Both the position numbers and the translations under genes were made by a program. From Micromonospora parva (GTDB taxonomy: Bacteria > Actinomycetota > Actinomycetes > Mycobacteriales > Micromonosporaceae), in the NCBI RefSeq assembly GCF_000718515.1, contig NZ_JNZS01000001.1, positions 248,001 through 312,000 of the forward strand: DNA of 64,000 nucleotides, written 5' to 3'. Under the pieces are notes generated by a model, which saw only the letters and a list, made by a program, of their open reading frames with translations, was not told the origin of the DNA and ran no database searches. Shown piece after piece: positions 35,080 to 42,939 of this stretch. Position 1 is the first letter of the stretch, and every line of letters starts with the position of its first letter.

Positions 35080-36273
35080 ATGCCCGCGACTGTGCACGTA
35101 CGTGAACTCACCACCGATGACCTCGACGCCGCCTGGGAGTTGGGTCGGTTCGCGTTCGGCTCCGACCCGCAGCGCCCCGCCAGCACGAGCGTCGACGTGC
35201 CCGGCCTGACCCGCTACGGCGCGTTCGACGACGCCGGTCGGCTCGTCGGTAAGGCCGTCGACCTGCACCACGACCAGTGGTGGTCGGGCCGGGCGGTGCC
35301 GGCGGCCGACGTGGCCGGGGTGGCGGTCGCGCCCGAGGCCCGGGGCCGGGGTGTGGCCCGAGCGCTGCTCACCACTCTGCTGCGCGGCGCCCGCGAGCGG
35401 GGAGCTGCGGTCAGCGCCCTGTACCCGACCGTGGCCGCCCCGTACCGGGCCTGCGGGTGGGAGGCAGCCGGGGTGCTGCGCACGCTCAACCTGGCCACCG
35501 CCGCGCTGCCCCGGCACCGGCCCGCCGCGCACCTGAGCGTGCGGGCCGGCACACCCGCCGACCTGGCCGCCGTCGCCGACCTCTACGAGCAGGTCGCCCG
35601 GCACCGCAACGGCATGCTCACGCGCCGGGGGACGCTGTACGACTTCTTCGCCGCCGACGGGGGCCTGCCCGGCGACGGGCTGACCCTCGTCGAGGCCGAC
35701 GGCGAGCTGGTCGGTTACGCCACCTGGCAGCGGGGCCGGGGCTACGGAGCCGACTCGGTGCTCACCGTCGACGAGGCGCTGGCCACCACCGCCGAGGCGG
35801 CCCGGGAACTCGTCGGGGTCCTCGGCAGTTGGGCCAGCGTCGCGCCGACGGTGCGGCTGTGCCCGCTCGACGGGGACGCGGTCAGCGTTCAGCTGCCGCT
35901 GGAGTCGGCCCGCGAGCACGAGCGGGATCTGTGGATGCACCGACCGGTGGAGGTGGCCCGCGCGGTGGGCGCGCGGGGGTGGCCCGTTCACGCCCGGGGC
36001 GTTGTCGACTTCCACCTCATCGACCCGCTCGCCGAGTGGAACACCGGCACCTGGCGATTGGCTGTCGCCGACGGCGCCGCCGAGCTGACCCGCGTCGACG
36101 CCGAGGCGGACCTGCGCTTGGACGTGCGCGGTTTCGCGCTGTTGTACGCCGGGGCGGCGCACGCCCGGTCGGTGGCGCAGGCCGGGCTGCTGCACAGCGC
36201 CGCTGACGCCGACCCGGCCGCCCTGGACCTGCTGGGGGTGGGCGGCCCGGCGCAGCTGCTCGACTACTTCTGA
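35080..36273 (+). CDS. Eis-like multidomain GNAT acetyltransferase
   Basis: 397 residues, the Eis length. Order: GNAT (about 1-150) with the acetyl-CoA loop VAVAPEARGRGVARALL, second GNAT-like domain (150-290), then an SCP2-like C-terminal domain ending in DYF; the terminal carboxylate acts as general base in Eis enzymes. Tyr in ALYPTVAAPYRACGWE is the expected acid. Mycobacterial Eis acetylates aminoglycosides at several amines and also proteins; drug resistance is possible but not shown here. Confidence 0.85.
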   Translation: MPATVHVRELTTDDLDAAWELGRFAFGSDPQRPASTSVDVPGLTRYGAFDDAGRLVGKAVDLHHDQWWSGRAVPAADVAGVAVAPEARGRGVARALLTTLLRGARERGAAVSALYPTVAAPYRACGWEAAGVLRTLNLATAALPRHRPAAHLSVRAGTPADLAAVADLYEQVARHRNGMLTRRGTLYDFFAADGGLPGDGLTLVEADGELVGYATWQRGRGYGADSVLTVDEALATTAEAARELVGVLGSWASVAPTVRLCPLDGDAVSVQLPLESAREHERDLWMHRPVEVARAVGARGWPVHARGVVDFHLIDPLAEWNTGTWRLAVADGAAELTRVDAEADLRLDVRGFALLYAGAAHARSVAQAGLLHSAADADPAALDLLGVGGPAQLLDYF

Positions 36274-36292
36274 CCGACCGGGCCCGGCAGGC

Positions 36293-36353
36293 GGGTCGCT
36301 GGCCGGCGTCACGCTGACGCGTGGGTCGCTGGCCGGCGTTTCACGCTGACGCG
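36293..36353. repeat. Tandem 30-bp duplication after the Eis-like gene
   Basis: The unit starting GGGTCGCTGGCCGGCGT and ending CACGCTGACGCG occurs at 36293-36321 and 36323-36353; the second copy has two extra T. It abuts a 22-bp palindrome. Confidence 0.75.
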
Positions 36354-36375
36354 CCGGCCCCCGCGCGGGGGCCGG
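36354..36375. terminator. Perfect 22-bp GC palindrome, bidirectional terminator
   Basis: CCGGCCCCCGC followed by its exact complement, 11-bp arms, no unpaired spacer. It lies between the convergent Eis-like and MarR genes and could end both transcripts. Confidence 0.65.
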
Positions 36376-36445
36376 TCACCGGAACGGGCACGCCCCCCTG
36401 GTCGCTGCGCTACCCACTGGTCGACGGTGGTGGACTCGTTCCCGG

Positions 36446-36889
36446 TCAGGTCGGGATCGCTGCCAGTTCGGCGTTCGCGCGCTGGGTGACCACTGTGAGC
36501 ACCTGGGCGGCGGCGCTGGCGTCGGCGGGTGCGATGTCCGCGTACAGGCGGGCGCTGATGCCCGCGACGGCGTCGGCGATGCGGGCCTGCACGGCGCGAC
36601 CGGCGTCGGTGAGCCGTAGCCGGGTCGCGTTGTCCGGGTCGCTCTGGGCGAGGTCCGCGTCGACGAGGGTGGTGAGCACCCGCCGCACCTCCCGCTCGTC
36701 GACCTTGAGGGTGCTGGTGATCCGTTGGGTGAGCTGGGCCTGCTCGACCGGGCCGTTGGCGAGGACGTTGAGAACGAGCAGCTGGTTGAACTCGACGCCG
36801 AGGGGAGCGACGGTCCGTTCGAGCAGGGCGCGGGTGGCGTAGTGGGCCTGGCCGATGACCTGGCCGTTGAGGGTGGGGACGGTGGACAT
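36446..36889 (-). CDS. MarR-family transcriptional regulator
   Basis: 147 residues; ATG at 36889 has an excellent AAGGAGG. The winged helix-turn-helix is in residues 45-100 (QAQLTQRITSTLKVDEREVRR, shortened here), followed by NATRLRLTDAGRA. It is divergent from another MarR gene 97 bp away, and both face the operator at 36905. Probable autoregulation and cross-regulation; the ligand is unknown. Confidence 0.88.
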   Translation of the reverse strand: MSTVPTLNGQVIGQAHYATRALLERTVAPLGVEFNQLLVLNVLANGPVEQAQLTQRITSTLKVDEREVRRVLTTLVDADLAQSDPDNATRLRLTDAGRAVQARIADAVAGISARLYADIAPADASAAAQVLTVVTQRANAELAAIPT

Positions 36890-36904
36890 GACGCCTCCTT
36901 CAAT

Positions 36905-36938
36905 ACGTTGGCCACGCCAACGTTGGTGCAGCCAACGT
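36905..36938. promoter_or_regulatory. Double MarR operator in divergent gap
   Basis: Dyad 1: ACGTTGGC (36905-36912), CAC, GCCAACGT (36916-36923), perfect 8-bp arms. Dyad 2: ACGTTGG (36920-36926), 5 bp, CCAACGT (36932-36938). The two overlap through CCAACGTTGG, giving a 15-bp period. A further half-site GCCAACG lies near 36960. Confidence 0.75.
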
Positions 36939-36986
36939 AACACTCGATCGTGGGTCGCGCCAACGATTCCTGGTAGGCTGCGCCCC

Positions 36987-37439
36987 ATGGATCACGCGGC
37001 CCCGCAGTCACCCGCCGGGCTCAGCACCACCCCGAGCTGGCTGCTCAACCAGACCGCCAGCCACGCCGCCCGGCTGCTCAGCGAGGGCTTCGCCGCGCAC
37101 GACCTGCGCGGCTACCACTACCGGCTGCTCGCCACCCTGACCGAGGAGGGGCCTGCGAGCCAGGCCGACCTCGGCCGGCGCTGCGGCATCGACCGCAGCG
37201 ACGTGGTGGCCACCATCAACGACCTGGCCGGCCGAGGGCTCGTGGTGCGCGCCCCCGACCCGGCCGATCGCCGCCGCAACGTCATCAGCGTCACCGACGC
37301 CGGCGCCGACGAGGCGCGCCGGATGGGCGTGACAGTCGAGCGCGTGCAGGCCGACCTGCTCGCCCCACTGTCCACCGACGAGCGCGAACAGCTGACCCGA
37401 CTGCTCACCCGGCTGCTGCGGCACCACAGCCGGCACTGA
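36987..37439 (+). CDS. MarR-family transcriptional regulator
   Basis: 150 residues. SQADLGRRCGIDRSDVVATI (about 59-78) is the recognition region and DRRRNVISVTDAGAD the wing. It is divergent from a MarR gene with a double operator between them. No enzyme or transporter gene is next to either, so the pair's target may be elsewhere. Confidence 0.9.
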   Translation: MDHAAPQSPAGLSTTPSWLLNQTASHAARLLSEGFAAHDLRGYHYRLLATLTEEGPASQADLGRRCGIDRSDVVATINDLAGRGLVVRAPDPADRRRNVISVTDAGADEARRMGVTVERVQADLLAPLSTDEREQLTRLLTRLLRHHSRH

Positions 37440-37445
37440 CCCGCC

Positions 37446-38132
37446 TCAGCGGGCCTCGCGCAGCTCCGCCAGCCGGGCCTCGATCTCGGCCAACTCGGCG
37501 CGCAGCTTCTCGGCCTGCTGCTCCGCCTCGGCCCGCTCGGTGCCGAGGATCTGCTCCACCGCCTCCTGCACCCCCGGCACGTCGACCAGGGCCACCATCT
37601 TCAACGCCTCGGCCGGCTTCACCACGTACGGCTTCGCGAGGGCCTTGCTGCCCTGCTGCGCCGCGACGGTCCACTCACCGTCGGCGTACGCCAGGGTCAC
37701 GGTGAGACCCGCGGGGCCCTTCGGCTTGACGGCCTTGACCGCCCGCCGCGCCGGCGGCTTCTCCGTCTGCTCCACCTTCGGCTCCTCCTGTCGCTGCGCG
37801 GGCACCCGCGGCGTGTCCAACACGAACTCCGGCGCGGCCACCGCGGGCGGCGTCTCCGGCTCGGGCTCCGGCTTCGGCTCCGCCACCCGACGGCCGGCCC
37901 CCTTGGGCGCCACGGCCAGGTCGGCGGGGGAGAACGGCAACTCGTCGCGGCCGAAGCGCACCACCACGAACTCGTCGGACACCTCCGGGTCGGTCAGCTC
38001 GATCACCTGGCCGACCTGACCGGCGATCTGCCCCGCCGCCGCGGTGAACACCACCCGTGGCTTACGCCCGGCCGCCAACGCCTCCCGGATGCTCTGCACC
38101 TCGCTAGTGGACAAACCCTGGCCGGCATCCAT
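37446..38132 (-). CDS. Conserved actinobacterial hypothetical protein with coiled-coil tail
   Basis: 228 residues from ATG at 38132 (GAGGG 5 nt away; GTG at 38135 is too close). Residues 1-75 form a compact domain with VIELTDPEVSDEFVVVRFGRDELPFSP (shortened); 80-140 is a Pro/Glu-rich linker; 140-190 is KPKGPAGLTVTLAYADGEWT; and the last 40 residues (AEAEQQAEKLRAELAEIEA) are a coiled coil. Similar proteins are common in Micromonosporaceae and their function is unknown. Confidence 0.7.
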   Translation of the reverse strand: MDAGQGLSTSEVQSIREALAAGRKPRVVFTAAAGQIAGQVGQVIELTDPEVSDEFVVVRFGRDELPFSPADLAVAPKGAGRRVAEPKPEPEPETPPAVAAPEFVLDTPRVPAQRQEEPKVEQTEKPPARRAVKAVKPKGPAGLTVTLAYADGEWTVAAQQGSKALAKPYVVKPAEALKMVALVDVPGVQEAVEQILGTERAEAEQQAEKLRAELAEIEARLAELREAR

Positions 38133-38215
38133 CACAACCCTCTTCCGTACACCTGTTTGATTGCTGTCTTGATATCAGCCGGCTGCGACACCCGCCGCAC
38201 GGGGCTCACGCCCGC

Positions 38216-38677
38216 TCAGCCGCCCAGCGCCCGCAGCGCCCGGTCCGCGTGGTCGTTCATGCTCACCTCACTGTGGATCACCTCGATGACCCGCCGGTCG
38301 GTGCCGATCACGAACGTCATCCGCTTCGTGCTCAACGCCCCCAACGGCAGCCGCCGCTTCACCCCGAACTGCTGCGCCACCGTCCCGTCCGCATCCGAGA
38401 GCAGCGGATAGTCGAACCCGTGCAGCGTCGAGAACTCGGCCTGCTTCGCCACCGGGTCCCGGCTGATGCCCACCCGCGACGCGCCCACCGCCGTGAACTC
38501 CGCCGCGAGGTCGCGGAAGTGGCAGCTCTCCGCCGTGCACCCGCGGGTCATCGCGCCCGGGTAGAAGAACAGCACCACCGGCCCGGTCGCCAGGAACTCC
38601 GACAGTCGCCGCGGCGTGCCCGTCTCATCCGGCAGCTCGAAATCCTGCACCACGTCGCCGACACCCACACCCGCCAC
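38216..38677 (-). CDS. Peroxiredoxin, PrxQ/BCP type
   Basis: 153 residues. Thiol peroxidase using Cys47 in GAMTRGCTAESC as the peroxidatic and Cys52 as the resolving cysteine (C-x4-C). The Pro usually found before the active Cys is Arg here. FFYPGA and DYPLLSDADGTVAQQFGV are family motifs. It detoxifies hydroperoxides in the cytosol with thioredoxin-type electron donors. Confidence 0.9.
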   Translation of the reverse strand: MAGVGVGDVVQDFELPDETGTPRRLSEFLATGPVVLFFYPGAMTRGCTAESCHFRDLAAEFTAVGASRVGISRDPVAKQAEFSTLHGFDYPLLSDADGTVAQQFGVKRRLPLGALSTKRMTFVIGTDRRVIEVIHSEVSMNDHADRALRALGG

Positions 38678-38901
38678 CGCGCACCTCCATCGTCGGATCG
38701 ACCGCTGCCCGATCGACCGCGCGGTGAGCGTAAGCGATCACCCCCAGAGCGCCGCCATCTCGTCGGCCTGGGCCCGCCCGGCCGGCGCCGCCGACGTCGG
38801 CGCGGGGACCGGCGCCCGCTGCGTGTGACTCTCCTCTCGACGACCGACCCGGGCTGGTCACGGTAGCGTCGGCCCATCCCACCGACATCCCTGGAGGCAC
38901 C

Positions 38902-39630
38902 GTGGCACCCGTCACCGTCATCACCGGCGGCGGCCGGGGCATCGGCGCGGCCACCGCCCGCCGTCTCGCCCACGCCGGTCACCACATCGCCCTGTGCTAC
39001 CGCCGCGACCACAACGCCGCCGACGCCGTCCTGGCCGACCTGCGGGCCGCCGGCGCACAGGCCATCGCGGTACGGGCCGACACCACCGACCCCGAGCAGG
39101 TACGCGCCCTGTTCGACGCGGCCGCCGAGCTGGGCCCGCTCACCGGCCTGGTCAACAACGCCGGCGTCACCAGCCTCATCGGGCCCTTCACCGAGCTGCG
39201 CGTCGAGGACCTGCGCCGGGTCGTCGACGTCAACCTCGTCGGCTACGTCCTCTGCGCCCAGCAGGCCGCCCGGCGGCTCACCGACGGTGGGGCGATCGTC
39301 AACGTCTCCTCGGCGGCGGCGACCCTCGGCAGCCCGGGGGAGTACGTGCACTACGCCGCCGTGAAGGCCGCCACCGACACCCTCACCGTCGGCCTGGCCA
39401 AGGAACTCGCGCCCAGGGGCATCCGGGTCAACGCCGTCGCCCCCGGCATCGTGCGCACCGACATCCACGCCGACTCCGGGGTGCCCGACCGCGCCGACTC
39501 GGCGGTCGGCCGTATCCCACTGGGCCGCGCCGGCGAACCCGACGAGATCGCCGCCGCCATCGCCTGGCTGCTCGGCCCGGACGCCTCGTACGCCACCGGG
39601 ACCGTGCTGCGCGTCTCCGGCGGCCTCTGA
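38902..39630 (+). CDS. SDR-family oxidoreductase (3-oxoacyl-ACP reductase-like)
   Basis: 242 residues, GTG start. TGGGRGIG (8-15) binds NAD(P)H, NNAG follows, and Ser/Tyr151-x3-Lys155 (YAAVK) is catalytic. The end GTVLRVSGGL is typical of FabG-like SDRs. The substrate could be an oxoacyl or other ketone. It stands alone in front of a perfect terminator. Confidence 0.9.
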   Translation: MAPVTVITGGGRGIGAATARRLAHAGHHIALCYRRDHNAADAVLADLRAAGAQAIAVRADTTDPEQVRALFDAAAELGPLTGLVNNAGVTSLIGPFTELRVEDLRRVVDVNLVGYVLCAQQAARRLTDGGAIVNVSSAAATLGSPGEYVHYAAVKAATDTLTVGLAKELAPRGIRVNAVAPGIVRTDIHADSGVPDRADSAVGRIPLGRAGEPDEIAAAIAWLLGPDASYATGTVLRVSGGL

Positions 39631-39636
39631 CCGCGC

Positions 39637-39665
39637 TGCGGGGTGCCGTCGCACGGCACCCCGCA
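39637..39665. terminator. Bidirectional terminator between SDR and MFS small subunit
   Basis: TGCGGGGTGCCGT (39637-39649), loop CGC, perfect 13-bp complement (39653-39665). It separates convergent genes. Confidence 0.8.
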
Positions 39666-39671
39666 CGCACC

Positions 39672-39797
39672 TCAGTGGGTGAACAGCTTCGCCGCGGTGA
39701 TGACGGTCTGCGCGACCCCGTAGCCGAGCAGCGCCGCCACCACCAACCAGGAGATCCACAACCGGGCCTGCTGCCCGGGACGGCTGTCCTCACTCAT
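39672..39797 (-). CDS. MFS transporter small subunit
   Basis: 41 residues: a hydrophilic N-terminus (MSEDSRPGQQARLW), then one membrane helix (ISWLVVAALLGYGVAQTVI) and a short tail. The ATG overlaps the stop of the OxlT-type transporter by 4 nt (ATGA), with GAGGAG 9 nt upstream. Small single-span proteins of this kind are found immediately after OxlT-family MFS genes, as recalled from family knowledge, and are annotated as small subunits. It probably stabilises or regulates the transporter. Confidence 0.8.
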   Translation of the reverse strand: MSEDSRPGQQARLWISWLVVAALLGYGVAQTVITAAKLFTH

Positions 39798-41224
39798 CGC
39801 GTACCACTCCTCTGCCTCGTCGTGTCCTCGTCCCGGTGCGCCGTCTCGTCGGCGCGCTGATCCGCCGGTGGTTCGTGGTAGCGCTGCGGCACCGGCCGGA
39901 CCAGCAGGTTCGCCGCGAAGCCCACCGCCAGCACCCCGACCATCGTGAACAGCGCCGGCCGGTACGCCGCGGCCGTCAGCGAGCCCGGCTCGCCCTGCGC
40001 GTCGAGGAACCCGTTGACGATCAGCGGACCCGCGATGCCCGCCGCCGACCAGGCGGTCAGCAGCCGCCCGTGGATCGCGCCGACCTGGAAGGTGCCGAAC
40101 AGGTCACGCAGGTACGCCGGCACCGTCGCGAACCCACCGCCGTAGAACGACAGGATCACGCACGCCAACAGCACGAACAGCGCCGTCGAGGTCTGCCCGA
40201 CGAGCGCCAGCAGCGCGTACAGCACCATGCCGACACCCAGGTACACCAGGTAGATGGGTTTGCGGCCGATGACGTCCGAGGTGGACGACCACACGAACCG
40301 GCCGGCCATGTTGAACAGCGACAGCAGGCCCACGAACCCGCCGGCCGCCGCGACGGTCACCGCCGAGGTGCCGTTGTCGCGGAAGAAGTCCTGGATCATC
40401 GGGCTGGCCTGTTCCAGGATGCCGATGCCGGCTGTCACGTTGCAGAACAGCACCACCCACAGCAGCCAGAACGAGCGGGTCTTCACCGCGTTCGCCGCCG
40501 ACACGTTCGCCGTGGTGACCAGCGGCTTCGCCGCCACGCTCGCCGGGTCGAAGCCGGCCGGACGCCAGTCCTGCGCCGGCACCCGCACGTTCGCCACCCC
40601 GAACATCATGATCACGAAGTAGCCCAGGCCGAGCGTGACGAACAGCCACACCAGGGCGCTGCCCGAGGCCGTCGACCCGGCGTTGGCCGGGTCGTAGCTG
40701 GCGTCGTAGAACGACAACAGTTGCCGGGACAGGGGAGAGGCGACCATCGCCCCACCACCGAATCCCATGATCGCCAGCCCGGTGGCCAGGCCCGGCCGGT
40801 CCGGGAACCACTTGATCAGGGTGGAGACGGGGGAGATGTAGCCGATGCCCAGGCCGATGCCGCCGAGCAACCCGTAGCCCAGATACAGCAACCACAGTTG
40901 CTTCGTGGCGATGCCCAGCGAACCCACCAGGAAACCCGCCGCCCAGAAACAGGCCGAGACGAACATGGCCTTGCGCGGCCCGTTCGCCTCCACCCAGGTC
41001 CCGGCGACGGCCGCGGACAACCCGAGCATCACGATCGCGATGCTGAAGATCACCCCGATCGCCGTCTGGCTGGTGTCGAAGTGGGCGATCAGGGAGTTCT
41101 TGTAGACGCTGGTGGCGTAGACCTGACCGATGCAGAGGTGGATGGCCAACGCCGCCGGGGGAATGAGCCAGCGGCTGTAGCCGGGCGGCGCGACGGTGTG
41201 CCGACGGTCGAGTGCGGAAAGCAT
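39794..41224 (-). CDS. OxlT-family MFS antiporter
   Basis: 476 residues, 12 membrane helices, ATG at 41224 with GAGAGGAAG. PPAALAIHLCIGQVYATSVY and GIGLGIGYISPVSTLIKWFPDR are characteristic of the oxalate/formate antiporter family in actinobacteria. The C-terminal tail is charged. The real substrate may be a mono- or dicarboxylate. It forms an operon with the 41-residue small subunit by a 4-nt overlap. Confidence 0.88.
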   Translation of the reverse strand: MLSALDRRHTVAPPGYSRWLIPPAALAIHLCIGQVYATSVYKNSLIAHFDTSQTAIGVIFSIAIVMLGLSAAVAGTWVEANGPRKAMFVSACFWAAGFLVGSLGIATKQLWLLYLGYGLLGGIGLGIGYISPVSTLIKWFPDRPGLATGLAIMGFGGGAMVASPLSRQLLSFYDASYDPANAGSTASGSALVWLFVTLGLGYFVIMMFGVANVRVPAQDWRPAGFDPASVAAKPLVTTANVSAANAVKTRSFWLLWVVLFCNVTAGIGILEQASPMIQDFFRDNGTSAVTVAAAGGFVGLLSLFNMAGRFVWSSTSDVIGRKPIYLVYLGVGMVLYALLALVGQTSTALFVLLACVILSFYGGGFATVPAYLRDLFGTFQVGAIHGRLLTAWSAAGIAGPLIVNGFLDAQGEPGSLTAAAYRPALFTMVGVLAVGFAANLLVRPVPQRYHEPPADQRADETAHRDEDTTRQRSGTR

Positions 41225-41368
41225 GCGCTGCTTCCTCTCGGTGAGGACGAGAAACGTCGCCCCCAACGTGCCCAGCGCACTCGTGAGCGGCAAACCTCAC
41301 CGTCGCCGGACGGTCGTTCCGCTGAGCTGAGCGGTCAGTCAGCCACCCGCGCGCCGCGGTGTCGGCAG

Positions 41369-42748
41369 CTAGCGCAGGTCCGGGACATGCCAGCCGCCGG
41401 CCAGCGCGTCGGCGTCCGCCGGACCCCAGCTGCCCTTGTCGTACGACCGCACGGGCGTCGGCAGATCCAGGATCGGCTCGACGATGCGCCACTCCTGCTC
41501 GATCGTCTCGGCCCGCGCGAAGCGCAGGTGCTGCCCGTCCATGGCGTCGTCGAGCAGCCGCTCGTACGCCTCCTGGCGACGACCGAGAGCGGCGCCGAAG
41601 TCGACGGACAGGTCCACCGGTCGGCTCGCCACCTCGGCGCCCGGGCTCTTCGCCTGGATCGACATGGTGATGCCGTCACCGCGCCCCAGCCGGAAACGCA
41701 GCAGGTTCGCCGCGGTCGCCGTGCCCCGCTCGGCCGGAATCAGCGAGCGCTGCGGCTGCTTGAACTCGACCACGACCTCCGTCGCCGTCCCCGGCAGGGA
41801 CTTGCCGGTACGCAGGTAGAACGGCACACCCGCCCAGCGGGGCGAGTCGACGGTCAACCGGGTCGCCACGAACGTCTCGGTGTTGGAATCCGGGGCCACG
41901 CCCGGCTCGTCGCGGTAGCCGGCGTACTGCCCCCGGACGGTGGACTGCGGCGACAGCGGCGCGATCTGCCGCAGCACCGCGGCCTCCGCCTCCCGGAACG
42001 CCACGGTGTCCTCGCTGGCCGGCGCCTCCATCGCGATGAGCGCGACGACCTGCAGGATGTGGTTCTGCAGCACGTCCCGGGTCGCGCCCACCGTGTCATA
42101 GAAGCCGGCCCGACCCTGCGTGCCGAAACCCTCGGCGAGGGTGACCTGGATGTTGTCGATGTGCTCGTTGTTCCACAACGGCTCGAACAGCCGGTTGGCG
42201 AACCGGAAGGCGTAGAGCCCCTCGACGGCTTCCTTGCCGAGGTAGTGGTCGATACGGAACACCCGCTCCGGCGCGAAGGCCGCGCCCAGCGTGCGATCCA
42301 GCTCGCGGGAGGACTCCAGGTCACGCCCGAACGGCTTCTCCACGATCACCCGACCCCGGTCGGCCAGACCCACGGCCGCCAGGCCCTCGACGACGGAACC
42401 GAACACCGCCGGAGGGATCGCCAGGTAGAAGACCGGCCGCTCGGCGTCGCGCAGCCGCTCCGCCAGCCGCTCGTACGTCGCCGGGTCGGCGTAGTTGCCG
42501 GAGATCATCGAGAGGTTGTCCGCGAGCCGGTCGAAGGTCTCGTCGTCGATCTCGTCGTTGGCCTCGGTGACCGACTTGCGCGCCATGGTGACCAGTTGCT
42601 GATCATCCCAGGGGGAGCGGGCCACGCCGATCACCGGGACGTCGAGGCGGTCGCGCCGGGTCAACTCGTACAGCGCCGGGAACAGCTTCTTCGAGACGAG
42701 ATCTCCCGTGACGCCGAACAGCACTACCGCGTCTGAGCGCATGTGCAT
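41369..42748 (-). CDS. zwf: Glucose-6-phosphate dehydrogenase
   Basis: 459 residues. First step of the oxidative pentose phosphate pathway, producing NADPH. LFGVTGDLVSKKLFPALYEL binds NADP; RIDHYLGKE (near residue 165) is the active-site signature, with catalytic His in the FDxH-like RNHILQ... region. GTG/ATG choices at the start (MHMRSD) differ by two residues. It stands alone, without the usual pgl-tal-tkt neighbours, so may be an accessory isozyme. Confidence 0.93.
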   Translation of the reverse strand: MHMRSDAVVLFGVTGDLVSKKLFPALYELTRRDRLDVPVIGVARSPWDDQQLVTMARKSVTEANDEIDDETFDRLADNLSMISGNYADPATYERLAERLRDAERPVFYLAIPPAVFGSVVEGLAAVGLADRGRVIVEKPFGRDLESSRELDRTLGAAFAPERVFRIDHYLGKEAVEGLYAFRFANRLFEPLWNNEHIDNIQVTLAEGFGTQGRAGFYDTVGATRDVLQNHILQVVALIAMEAPASEDTVAFREAEAAVLRQIAPLSPQSTVRGQYAGYRDEPGVAPDSNTETFVATRLTVDSPRWAGVPFYLRTGKSLPGTATEVVVEFKQPQRSLIPAERGTATAANLLRFRLGRGDGITMSIQAKSPGAEVASRPVDLSVDFGAALGRRQEAYERLLDDAMDGQHLRFARAETIEQEWRIVEPILDLPTPVRSYDKGSWGPADADALAGGWHVPDLR

Positions 42749-42939
42749 GGCACTTCCATTCGATCATGTGCTTCTGATCTTCCGAACGGACAACGGCACG
42801 ACCCGCCGCGGGAATTCCCCCGCGAGCGGCACACGTGAGGTCGGCGACAACGCTGTCTCGACACGCCCTTACCTTAAGGAAGGTTTACAGTACAGGCGGG
42901 GCGCCGGTAGCCTGCGATTCTAATCGACGAAGGTCGATC

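Noticed and set aside
39836..42736. 966-codon open frame opposite the OxlT and zwf genes
   Set aside because: It spans two real genes and the gap between them; Arg/Gln-rich shadow of their codon bias.
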